NCBI RefSeq assembly: GCF_947487575.1
Contig: NZ_CANKXG010000010.1
Span: 62,001 to 126,000, forward strand
Length of the DNA stretch: 64,000 nucleotides
Source of the DNA: an uncultured Algibacter sp.
GTDB lineage: Bacteria > Bacteroidota > Bacteroidia > Flavobacteriales > Flavobacteriaceae
Direction: 5' to 3'
This document shows positions 24,498 through 32,140 of this stretch, piece by piece. The notes under the pieces were generated by a model. It was given only the letters and a program-made list of their open reading frames with translations. It made no database searches and had not been told where the DNA came from. The first letter of the stretch is position 1. Each line of letters begins with the position of its first letter. A program made the translations under genes and the position numbers.

Positions 24498-25172
24498 TTA
24501 ATGTTCATATTCTTTTTTCAAAATCAAAATATCATCGAGTAAACGGCCTATGTCTTCAGAATCTGTACCATCATAAAACCCCCTTATTTGTCGTTTTTTA
24601 TCAATTAGCATAAAATTTTCGGTATGTACCATATCAAAAGGACCACCATCACCGTTATCTTTTACAGCTAAATAACTTTTACGTGCTAGTTTGTAAATGG
24701 TCTTTTTATCACCAGTTACTAAGTTCCATTTTTTATCATTTACTCCTTTTTTAATGGCATACCGTTTTAATTGAGCTACAGTATCAATTTCAGGAGTAAC
24801 AGAATGCGAGAGCAACATTACGTCATTATCATTTAAAATTTCTTTCTGAATTTCAGCCATATTAGTTGTCATAATTGGACAAATTGTTCTGCATGTGGTA
24901 AAAAAGAAGTCGGCAATATAAATTTTACCCTTATAATCGTTTTGTGTAATGGTTTTTCCGTTTTGATTTGTTAAACTAAAATCTGCTATTTTATGATATT
25001 TTTTGTGATGCTGAATAGTACTATCAACAAGTTCTGTGCTTACCATTGTAGGTTGATAAATAGGCAATGGTTGATAAACGTTTAAGGTTTTATAAATAAT
25101 AGCAATTATGATGACAGAGATAACACCAAATACAATGGCAAATACTTTGTAATCTTTAAAAAAAGACAGCAT
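24498..25172 (-). CDS. SCO1/SenC family copper/redox protein
   Basis: A 224-residue membrane-anchored thioredoxin-fold protein. An N-terminal helix (YKVFAIVFGVISVIIIAIIYK) anchors it facing the periplasm. The CxxxC pair is in FFTTCRTICPIM (about residues 92-100) and the distal metal His is in DMVHTENFMLID (about 185). SCO proteins deliver copper to, or maintain thiols of, the CuA site of cytochrome oxidase. No oxidase genes are in the window, so partner genes must lie elsewhere. Confidence 0.92.
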   Translation of the reverse strand: MLSFFKDYKVFAIVFGVISVIIIAIIYKTLNVYQPLPIYQPTMVSTELVDSTIQHHKKYHKIADFSLTNQNGKTITQNDYKGKIYIADFFFTTCRTICPIMTTNMAEIQKEILNDNDVMLLSHSVTPEIDTVAQLKRYAIKKGVNDKKWNLVTGDKKTIYKLARKSYLAVKDNGDGGPFDMVHTENFMLIDKKRQIRGFYDGTDSEDIGRLLDDILILKKEYEH

Positions 25173-25305
25173 TTTTTCGAATTTTTACTTAAAACTTATA
25201 CAAAAATACGATGATTTTTAGTGTCAATACATTTATACCAAACATAAATTATTGTTAAATCGAACTCCATTAGACGAATGACTTTTTAAACTTGGTTTAA
25301 AAGCT

Positions 25306-25313
25306 TACTTTTG
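25306..25313 (+). promoter_or_regulatory. -7 promoter box for rseP
   Basis: TACTTTTG, 22 bases before the ATG of rseP; no -33 TTG at standard spacing. Confidence 0.4.
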
Positions 25314-25335
25314 TGCGATTATAAAAAAATTGTAG

Positions 25336-26667
25336 ATGTCAGTATTTTTAATAAAAGGAGCTCAATTGCTTTTGAGTCTTTCCATATTAGTTGTTTTACA
25401 TGAGTTAGGACACTTTATACCTGCTAAGATTTTTAAAACTAGAGTAGAGAAGTTTTATTTGTTTTTTGATGTAAAATTTTCATTATTTAAAAAGAAAATT
25501 GGCGAAACAGTTTATGGTATTGGTTGGTTACCTCTTGGTGGCTATGTAAAAATTTCTGGAATGATAGATGAGAGTATGGATACCCAGCAAATGGCTCAAG
25601 AGCCACAGCCTTGGGAGTTCCGTTCTAAACCTGCATGGCAACGATTAATTATTATGTTAGGTGGAGTTACAGTTAATTTTATTTTAGCCATAGTTTTATT
25701 TATAATAATGTTAGCGGTTTGGGGAAATAACTATACTACAAAAGATGGAGCAAAGTATGGCTATGGAGTTACTAAAACATTGGAAAATTATGGTTTTCAA
25801 CAAGGCGATAAAATAATCTCTATAAATGATGAACCTCTTGAAGAGATTACTATTCCTATAAACAAGTATTTAATGTTTCGTGATGTTGATAACGTTAAAG
25901 TAGAACATCTAAATGGCACTATTGAAGAAATTAAACTTCCTGAAGATATAGGTACTCAATTATTTGAGGCTGGAGATTTACCTGCACTAGAACCACGTTC
26001 TCCTTTTCAACTAGATTCAATAGTAGAAGGTTCTCCTGCCGCAAATGCAGGATTACTACCAAAAGATAAAATTGTTGCAATAAATGGAGAGCCAATCACT
26101 TATTTTTCAGACTTTACTTATGGTGTAAAAAATAATGTTAAAAAAGACATAGCTTTGCAAGTAGAACGTAATAATGAAAAACTAAATTTAGTAATAACAC
26201 CTGATGAAGATAAGTTGATAGGTATAGTTACCACAAAAACAGATTCAACTTATATAAAATATTATGAGAAAGAGTATACTTTTTCTGAAAGTATATCAGG
26301 AGGTCTTAGTCAAGCATTTTGGGAAATTAAAGATTATTTAGCTCAGTTTAAATATATATTTACTAAAAAAGGAGCATCACAAATTGGAGGATTTGCTGCT
26401 ATAGGTAATATGTTTCCGCCTGTATGGAATTGGCAAGCATTTTGGTATTTAACAGCATTTTTATCCATCATGTTAGGAGTTTTAAATTTATTACCAATAC
26501 CAGCATTAGATGGAGGTCATGTAATGTTTTTATTATATGAAATGGTGTCTGGAAGAAAGCCAGGAGATAAATTTATGGAGTATGCTCAAATGGTAGGTTT
26601 CTTTATCTTAATAGCTTTAGTTTTGTTTGCAAACGGGAATGATATTTATAAAGCTATTTTTGAATAA
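25336..26667 (+). CDS. rseP: RIP metalloprotease RseP (site-2 protease)
   Basis: A 443-residue intramembrane zinc protease. The zinc motif HELGH is at residues 22-26 in the first membrane helix and the third ligand is in NLLPIPALDGGH (about 384-395). Two PDZ regions lie between (about 125-300; RSPFQLDSIVEGSPAANAGLLPKDKI is typical of the second). It cleaves membrane-bound anti-sigma factors or peptides during envelope stress. It is monocistronic and ends 72 bp before tRNA-Asn. Complete. Confidence 0.95.
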   Translation: MSVFLIKGAQLLLSLSILVVLHELGHFIPAKIFKTRVEKFYLFFDVKFSLFKKKIGETVYGIGWLPLGGYVKISGMIDESMDTQQMAQEPQPWEFRSKPAWQRLIIMLGGVTVNFILAIVLFIIMLAVWGNNYTTKDGAKYGYGVTKTLENYGFQQGDKIISINDEPLEEITIPINKYLMFRDVDNVKVEHLNGTIEEIKLPEDIGTQLFEAGDLPALEPRSPFQLDSIVEGSPAANAGLLPKDKIVAINGEPITYFSDFTYGVKNNVKKDIALQVERNNEKLNLVITPDEDKLIGIVTTKTDSTYIKYYEKEYTFSESISGGLSQAFWEIKDYLAQFKYIFTKKGASQIGGFAAIGNMFPPVWNWQAFWYLTAFLSIMLGVLNLLPIPALDGGHVMFLLYEMVSGRKPGDKFMEYAQMVGFFILIALVLFANGNDIYKAIFE

Positions 26668-26684
26668 TTTTTTTTGTAATTATA

Positions 26685-26715
26685 TTGTTAGTAATTAAAA
26701 ATTAATATATATTTG
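26685..26715 (+). promoter_or_regulatory. Promoter of tRNA-Asn
   Basis: TTG (26685-26687), a 20-base spacer and TATATTTG (26708-26715), 24 bases before the mature tRNA. Confidence 0.7.
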
Positions 26716-26739
26716 CGCTCGCAAAAGCGAAAAACACAC

Positions 26740-26813
26740 TCCTTCTTAGCTCAGTTGGTTAGAGCATCTGACTGTTAATCAGAGGGTCCTTGGTTCGAGC
26801 CCAAGAGAAGGAG
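26740..26813 (+). tRNA. tRNA-Asn (anticodon GTT)
   Basis: A 74-base cloverleaf: acceptor TCCTTCT pairs with AGAAGGA, D arm GCTC/GAGC, anticodon stem TCTGA/TCAGA with loop CTGTTAA (anticodon GTT), T arm CTTGG-TTCGAGC-CCAAG, discriminator G. CCA is not encoded, so it must be added enzymatically. Confidence 0.96.
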
Positions 26814-26820
26814 CAAAAAA

Positions 26821-26848
26821 AGTCCAACATAAATGTTGGACTTTTTTA
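26821..26848 (+). terminator. Terminator after tRNA-Asn
   Basis: AGTCCAACAT / ATGTTGGACT perfect arms around AA, followed by TTTTTATTTTG. It may also serve the convergent ArsC-like gene on the minus strand, as an A-run precedes it. Confidence 0.85.
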
Positions 26849-26863
26849 TTTTGTTTCCAAATA

Positions 26864-27217
26864 CTAAGAATTAATAAAACTTTTTGCAGCTTCAATAGTT
26901 TTTTTAGAATTCCCTACAAAAATCTGATTATCAACAATAATAACAGGTCTGCTTAAAAACGTGTAGTGTTCAAGAATGTAATGTTTATAATCACGTTCAG
27001 TTAAATCTTGATTTTTTAAGTCCATTTCTTTGTAAAGTTTAGCACGTTTACTAAACAATGCTTCATAACTCCCTGATAAAGCTTCCATATCTTCAACTTG
27101 TTTAACTGTAATAGGTTCAGATTTAATATCCTGTAAAATAAATTCAGAAGATAAATGCAGTTCGTTTAAAATTCTAGTGCAGGTATTGCAGGTCTTTAAA
27201 TAATATACTTTTTTCAT
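26864..27217 (-). CDS. ArsC/Spx-family thioredoxin-fold protein
   Basis: A 117-residue protein of the ArsC/Spx/YffB family. The N-terminal Cys motif is LKTCNTCTRIL (C10, C13), which replaces the usual CxxCxK; the central TERDYKHYILEHYTFLSRPVIIVDN contains the RP motif of the family near residue 92. True arsenate reductases use an Arg triad that cannot be confirmed here, so arsenate reduction is not claimed. No other arsenic genes are nearby. Monocistronic and convergent with tRNA-Asn. Confidence 0.8.
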   Translation of the reverse strand: MKKVYYLKTCNTCTRILNELHLSSEFILQDIKSEPITVKQVEDMEALSGSYEALFSKRAKLYKEMDLKNQDLTERDYKHYILEHYTFLSRPVIIVDNQIFVGNSKKTIEAAKSFINS

Positions 27218-27274
27218 GGATTTGATTATTTATAAAAACAAATTAAAACTATATTTATCGAAAAAATAAATAAA

Positions 27275-27739
27275 ATGGATTTTACATTTCAGGTTTTAAA
27301 AAATACAAGAGCAATTTTTAATGAAATTATTGAAAACAATACGTTAGAAGATTTAAATAAAATCCCAGAAGGATTCAATAATAACATCATTTGGAATATT
27401 GGTCATACTGTAGTTTCAGAGCAATTATTGGCTTATAAATTGTCTGGTTTAGAATCAACACTTTCTGATGATTTGATTAATAAATACAGAAAAGATTCAA
27501 AACCTGAAGGCGATTTAACTCAAGATGATGTTAATGAAATAAAAGAGTTGTTATTTTCAACCATTGAAAAAACAAAACTTGATTACAATAATGAGGTGTT
27601 TAAAACATATAATAGCTATACAGTATCAACAACAGGAAATACCTTAAATAATATTGATGAGGCTTTGCAATTTATAGTAATTCATGAAGGTTTACATTAC
27701 GGCTATATTTTAGCGCTTTTAAAGACTGTTAAAAACTAA
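27275..27739 (+). CDS. DinB-like four-helix protein
   Basis: A 154-residue DinB/DUF664-type four-helix bundle. The potential metal ligand histidines are spaced as expected: IIWNIGHTVVSEQ (first) and FIVIHEGLHYGYI (second and third). Members of this superfamily include thiol-dependent S-transferases and many of unknown role. Its last 21 bases overlap the end of the convergent lipoprotein gene. Function beyond fold unassigned. Confidence 0.8.
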   Translation: MDFTFQVLKNTRAIFNEIIENNTLEDLNKIPEGFNNNIIWNIGHTVVSEQLLAYKLSGLESTLSDDLINKYRKDSKPEGDLTQDDVNEIKELLFSTIEKTKLDYNNEVFKTYNSYTVSTTGNTLNNIDEALQFIVIHEGLHYGYILALLKTVKN

Positions 27740-28438
27740 ATTAGACTTAGTGTTTTCAAAAGGAATAACAAACTCAATAATGCCAGTTGAGTAAGGGGCA
27801 ATTTCAAAAGTATTGTAAAGCAGCACTATGCCATCTTCACTATATCCAATATTTGCTGGAAGTTTGAATTGTTTATAATCCTGCAATAAACTTTTGCCCT
27901 TTGTAGCTTCTTTAAAAAATGGTTTGGTAAGTGTTTTAAAAGCTTCAATGTCTTTAAAAAGTTTGTTGTTTTTAATGCGTTGTCCGGTTTTAGAATTAAA
28001 GTTTAAAAAAGTAATATTTAAATTACCATGAGCACCGCCAGTATTTGTGAATGCTGTTATGGCAACACTTATAAGTTCTGAAGATTGATACATAACTTCG
28101 CCGTCAATTTGAGCCTCCCACTGATGTGAAGATTCTGGAAAATCACTTTTAAACGTTTTATATTCATTATTAAAAGAATCAATACTTTCTTCTATTGAAG
28201 TTGAGGTTGTTCCATCTTGATTTCCAATTTGTAAGGCCGCAATAACTATATTTTGAATTTCAGAATTTATCTGATTTGATACTATTTCTTGTGCATCAAA
28301 TTGAGGAATGTTTACTTCTACAATGGAATTACCTTTTGTAGTAATATTTGTATCTATAAAAATAGTTTTCTGTTCTTCTTTACAACTAAAAAAAACTAAA
28401 AGACAACAAAATGGTATAAGATATTTATAGCAGCGCAT
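27719..28438 (-). CDS. DUF3298/DUF4163-type lipoprotein
   Basis: A 239-residue lipoprotein (lipobox in CCLLVFFSCKEE). After the signal, VEVNIPQFDAQEIVSNQINSEIQ fits the DUF4163 start and the later GGAHGNLNITFLNFNSKTG with FEIAPYSTGIIEFVIP matches DUF3298, the pair also seen in PdaC-like and RsiV-like extracytoplasmic proteins. Those regions bind ligands such as peptidoglycan or lysozyme in some members; the role here is open. Overlaps the DinB-like gene tail to tail by 21 bp. Confidence 0.7.
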   Translation of the reverse strand: MRCYKYLIPFCCLLVFFSCKEEQKTIFIDTNITTKGNSIVEVNIPQFDAQEIVSNQINSEIQNIVIAALQIGNQDGTTSTSIEESIDSFNNEYKTFKSDFPESSHQWEAQIDGEVMYQSSELISVAITAFTNTGGAHGNLNITFLNFNSKTGQRIKNNKLFKDIEAFKTLTKPFFKEATKGKSLLQDYKQFKLPANIGYSEDGIVLLYNTFEIAPYSTGIIEFVIPFENTKSNLVFNSL

Positions 28439-28477
28439 ATGTTAAATATAAATTCATATTAAAGATAATTAATGCAT

Positions 28478-28507
28478 TTGGATACACCGAATTAAAACTT
28501 ATTTTTG
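28478..28507 (+). promoter_or_regulatory. Promoter of the cystathionine gamma-synthase gene
   Basis: TTG (28478-28480), a 19-base spacer and TATTTTTG (28500-28507). It leaves a leader of under 20 bases, so there is no room for a SAM riboswitch. Confidence 0.6.
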
Positions 28508-28514
28508 TGTAAAT

Positions 28515-29663
28515 ATGAATAAAATGAAATTTAATACAAAAACAATTCACGGAGGCCAAGAACATGATAAGGCTTATGGAGCAGTTATGCCTCCAATATA
28601 TCAAACAACTACATATACTCAAACTACACCTGGAGGGCATAAAGGGTATGAATACTCAAGAACTCATAACCCCACTAGAAATGCTCTAGAAAACGCTTTT
28701 GCAAGTATTGAAAACGGTAAGTATGGCTTGGCATTTGGTTCTGGACTAGCTGCTATTGATGCCGTAATTAAAATCCTAAAGCCTGGTGATGAAGTAATTT
28801 CTACTAATGATTTGTATGGGGGTTCATTTAGGCTGTTTACTAAAATATTTCAAGATTTCGGAATTAAATTTCATTTTATAGGCATGCAAAATGCTTCAAA
28901 TATAGAAGATTACGTTAATCAAAACACGAAACTTATTTGGGTTGAAACACCTACAAACCCTATGATGAATATTATAGATATTAAGGCCGTGTCAAAAATA
29001 GCAAAAGCGCATAAGGTCTTATTGGCTGTAGATAATACATTTGCCACGCCATATTTACAACAGCCACTTAATTTAGGAGCCGATATTGTTATGCATTCTG
29101 CAACTAAATATCTAGGCGGACATAGTGATGTGGTTATGGGAGCTTTAATAGTTAAAGATAAAGACTTGGCAGATAGGTTATATTTTGTTCAAAATGCTAG
29201 TGGTGCAATTTGTGGTCCTCAAGATAGCTTTTTAGTATTAAGAGGAATTAAAACATTACATGTTAGAATGCAACGCCACTGTGAAAACGGTAAAGCAGTA
29301 GCAGAATATTTAGCAAGTCATCCAAAAATTGAAAAGGTGTATTGGCCTGGGTTTAAAAATCATCCAAATCATGAAATAGCCAAAAGTCAAATGAGTGATT
29401 TTGGTGGTATGATATCTTTTACCACTAAAGGAAATAATTATGAAGAAGCTATAAAGATTGTTGAAAAACTTAAAGTATTTACTTTGGCAGAATCGTTAGG
29501 TGGTGTAGAATCGCTTTCTGGACATCCTGCAAGCATGACACATGCAAGTATACCAAAAGAAGAACGAGAAAAAACTGGAGTGGTAGATTCTTTAATTAGG
29601 CTTAGTGTAGGTATTGAGGATATAGATGATTTGATTGCTGATTTAAAGCAAGCTATAGGGTAA
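28515..29663 (+). CDS. metB: Cystathionine gamma-synthase-type trans-sulfuration enzyme
   Basis: A 382-residue PLP enzyme of the Cys/Met metabolism family. The PLP lysine is in MHSATKYLGGHSDV, the Tyr pair is in YEYSRTHNPTRNALE, and GSGLAAIDAV precedes the cofactor site. It makes cystathionine from activated homoserine and cysteine, or cleaves it; gamma-synthase and gamma-lyase are not reliably split by eye, so the symbol is provisional. ATG at 28524 (MKFNTKTIHGG) is an alternative start. Monocistronic. Confidence 0.85.
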   Translation: MNKMKFNTKTIHGGQEHDKAYGAVMPPIYQTTTYTQTTPGGHKGYEYSRTHNPTRNALENAFASIENGKYGLAFGSGLAAIDAVIKILKPGDEVISTNDLYGGSFRLFTKIFQDFGIKFHFIGMQNASNIEDYVNQNTKLIWVETPTNPMMNIIDIKAVSKIAKAHKVLLAVDNTFATPYLQQPLNLGADIVMHSATKYLGGHSDVVMGALIVKDKDLADRLYFVQNASGAICGPQDSFLVLRGIKTLHVRMQRHCENGKAVAEYLASHPKIEKVYWPGFKNHPNHEIAKSQMSDFGGMISFTTKGNNYEEAIKIVEKLKVFTLAESLGGVESLSGHPASMTHASIPKEEREKTGVVDSLIRLSVGIEDIDDLIADLKQAIG

Positions 29664-29668
29664 TTTTA

Positions 29669-30472
29669 TTAATCTAGATAATATATATATCCAATGTTTA
29701 ACCAAACGAGCCAATCATCATTTTTATTAGAGTCTAACTGATGGTTTAATCCATCTATACGGTCGTTAAAATAGTATTGCCATCTTAAATCTAACATTAA
29801 ATCAGATAACTTAGTTAGTTTATACCTAACACCAACACTAGAAACTACAGACCATGCACTTCCTGGTGAAGCATCAACCGAACCAGGATCCCAAGCAGAA
29901 TGAAAGTTACTAGGGTCTGTAATATCACCAATAGCAGTAGGGTCTAGATTAGCGTAAGTAGTACTTACTCCGGGAGTAAAAGACGTGTAATGAACACCCA
30001 AACTCACAAAAGGAGCAAAGCTATAGGCAAATCCTTGAAAATCGCGAATGCTTAAAGGAAAAAACTCTAGTTGAGTACCAATATCAAGATTTTCTGCAAC
30101 ACCTTTATGGGCTCTTAATTTGTCGGCATCAGATGATGTACGGTCAGGAGCAACCCATTTTCCAAGATGTTCTAAATTTGTTTTATTATAAGAGAGTTCG
30201 TTTCTTAATTTAAAATGGTCATTAAAATAAGTATCCGTAGTATAGCAATTACAATCTGCTCTATATGAAAAATTTAAATAGTGAACAATCCCTATTCCAA
30301 AGCCAGAATTGCCAAAATTTGTTTTTGAATCCTCACGAACACCAAAATCAGATCTAAATTGTACTGGACCAGCAATAACACCTATTTCATGAGAAAAGCC
30401 CAGTTGCGCATTGGCTGTTTGAATTAAAAGAAACAAGCAAAAAGCTGAAGCTAAATGTTTCAAGTTAAGCAT
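29669..30472 (-). CDS. Outer-membrane beta-barrel protein, THC0290_0291-like
   Basis: A 267-residue protein with a Sec signal peptide ending ANA/Q. It has amphipathic strands throughout and the aromatic C-terminus (WLNIGYIYYLD) expected of an outer-membrane barrel. The Cys-rich loop RADCNCYTTDTYFND and HEIGVIAGPVQFRSDFG are features I associate with the THC0290_0291 / DUF6089 group of Flavobacteriia, of unknown function. Promoter box TATATTTG on the minus strand (30507-30514). Convergent with metB with 5 bp between stops. Confidence 0.7.
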   Translation of the reverse strand: MLNLKHLASAFCLFLLIQTANAQLGFSHEIGVIAGPVQFRSDFGVREDSKTNFGNSGFGIGIVHYLNFSYRADCNCYTTDTYFNDHFKLRNELSYNKTNLEHLGKWVAPDRTSSDADKLRAHKGVAENLDIGTQLEFFPLSIRDFQGFAYSFAPFVSLGVHYTSFTPGVSTTYANLDPTAIGDITDPSNFHSAWDPGSVDASPGSAWSVVSSVGVRYKLTKLSDLMLDLRWQYYFNDRIDGLNHQLDSNKNDDWLVWLNIGYIYYLD

Positions 30473-30618
30473 AAAAGGTTTATTTTTTTGAGGGCATTAT
30501 TAAAAGCAAATATATAAAAACTAGTAAAACAAACAAACATTAATAAATTGCAGGAAAACCCTGTTAAAATTTTTATTACGAAATTCAAAAAAAAATACAC
30601 ATTTTTTTGAATATAACG

Positions 30619-30626
30619 TATATTTG
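30619..30626 (+). promoter_or_regulatory. -7 promoter box for glutamate dehydrogenase
   Basis: TATATTTG, 48 bases before the ATG. The -33 element is not clear. Confidence 0.5.
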
Positions 30627-30674
30627 AACCTATAAATTACTTATTTAATAAATAAAGTTGCAATAATTGTAAAT

Positions 30675-32018
30675 ATGAAACAAACCATTGAAGCGTTTTT
30701 AGACCTTGTAAAAGAGAGAAATGGGCATGAACCAGAGTTTTTACAAGCCGTAGAGGAAGTAGCAGAAACTGTGATTCCTTATATTGTCAAACATGATATC
30801 TATTATGGTAAAAACATTCTACTTAGAATGGTTGAGCCAGAACGATTAATTTCTTTTAGAGTCTCATGGGTAGATGATGATGGAGAAATACAAGTCAATA
30901 GGGGTTATAGGGTTCAAATGAATTCAGCAATTGGCCCATATAAAGGTGGTTTGCGTTTTCATCCTACAGTAAATGCCAGTATTTTAAAATTTTTAGCCTT
31001 TGAGCAGGTATTTAAAAATTCTCTAACTACACTGCCAATGGGTGGAGGAAAAGGAGGAAGTGATTTTAATCCAAAAGGTAAATCGGATAATGAAATTATG
31101 CGTTTTTGCCATGCTTTTATGAGTGAATTGTTTAGGTACATAGGCCCAAATACTGATGTTCCAGCAGGAGATATAGGTGTTGGTACTAGAGAAATTGGTT
31201 TCTTATTTGGGATGTATAAAAAACTAAGAAATGAGTTTACAGGAGTTTTAACAGGAAAAGGTATGTCTTGGGGAGGTTCGTTAATTAGACCAGAAGCTAC
31301 TGGGTACGGTAACGTATACTTTGCTCAAAAAATGCTTGAAACTAAAAATGATACCATCGAAGGCAAAGATGTTGTTATTTCTGGTTCTGGTAATGTAGCA
31401 CAATATGCTGCAGAAAAAGTGATCCAATTAGGAGGAAAGGTTTTAACGCTTTCAGATTCATCAGGTTATATTTATGATGCTGACGGAATAAATGAAGAAA
31501 AGTTAGCTTTCGTTATGGAACTTAAAAATGTTAAACGAGGCAGAATAAATGAGTATTTAAAAAAGTATACACATGCAAAATACGTAAAAGGAAAAACTCC
31601 TTGGGAAGTTAAGTGTGATGTTGCTTTACCGTGTGCTACTCAAAATGAACTAAATGAGGAGGACGCAAAAGCACTTTTAGATAATGGTTGTATTTGTGTA
31701 AGTGAAGGGGCTAATATGCCTTCTACTAAAGAAGCTATTGCTGCTTTCCACAAAGCTAAAATACTGTTTGCTCCAGGAAAAGCTTCTAATGCTGGTGGTG
31801 TAGCTACATCTGGTTTAGAAATGACTCAAAACTCATTAAGGTTTAAATGGTCAAGAGAAGAAGTTGATAATAAGCTTAAAGATATTATGTCAGATATTCA
31901 TAAATCTTGTTTAGAATATGGTAAGGATGATGATGGATATATTGATTATGTTAGAGGGGCAAACATTGCTGGGTTTGTAAAAGTTGCCGATGCCATGTTA
32001 GCGCAAGGCATTGTTTAA
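30675..32018 (+). CDS. gdhA: NADP-type glutamate dehydrogenase
   Basis: A 447-residue hexameric glutamate dehydrogenase of the short, assimilatory class. The substrate site is GPYKGGLRFHPTVN and PMGGGKGGSDFNPKGKS with the catalytic Lys; the Asp is in PAGDIGVGTREIG; the nucleotide-binding GSGNVAQYAAEK follows. It aminates 2-oxoglutarate with ammonium. NADP preference is inferred from class and length (about 447). Followed by a terminator. Confidence 0.95.
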   Translation: MKQTIEAFLDLVKERNGHEPEFLQAVEEVAETVIPYIVKHDIYYGKNILLRMVEPERLISFRVSWVDDDGEIQVNRGYRVQMNSAIGPYKGGLRFHPTVNASILKFLAFEQVFKNSLTTLPMGGGKGGSDFNPKGKSDNEIMRFCHAFMSELFRYIGPNTDVPAGDIGVGTREIGFLFGMYKKLRNEFTGVLTGKGMSWGGSLIRPEATGYGNVYFAQKMLETKNDTIEGKDVVISGSGNVAQYAAEKVIQLGGKVLTLSDSSGYIYDADGINEEKLAFVMELKNVKRGRINEYLKKYTHAKYVKGKTPWEVKCDVALPCATQNELNEEDAKALLDNGCICVSEGANMPSTKEAIAAFHKAKILFAPGKASNAGGVATSGLEMTQNSLRFKWSREEVDNKLKDIMSDIHKSCLEYGKDDDGYIDYVRGANIAGFVKVADAMLAQGIV

Positions 32019-32037
32019 ATAATTTTTTAAATTTTAT

Positions 32038-32071
32038 AAAAAAGCTTCCTGATTTGTTAGGAGGCTTTTTT
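32038..32071 (+). terminator. Terminator after gdhA
   Basis: AAAAGCTTCCTGA / TTAGGAGGCTTTT stem with two G-T pairs around TTTG, then TTTTTTG. Confidence 0.75.
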
Positions 32072-32114
32072 GTTTAAAATATATTATTTTCAAGTAAAAC
32101 TCGTTAGTTATAAA

Positions 32115-32122
32115 TATATTTG
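32115..32122 (+). promoter_or_regulatory. -7 promoter box of porZ-recO-TonB unit
   Basis: TATATTTG, 18 bases before ATG 32141. The ORF-track TTG start at 32120 lies inside this box, which argues against that start. Confidence 0.6.
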
Positions 32123-32140
32123 AATATTCAAAAAGTAACT

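Noticed and set aside
26864-27217. Arsenate-resistance locus
   Set aside because: The Cys motif is not that of a proven arsenate reductase and no arsR, arsB or acr3 is nearby.
28441-28514. SAM riboswitch before the cystathionine gamma-synthase gene
   Set aside because: The leader after the promoter box is under 20 bases, too short for an aptamer.
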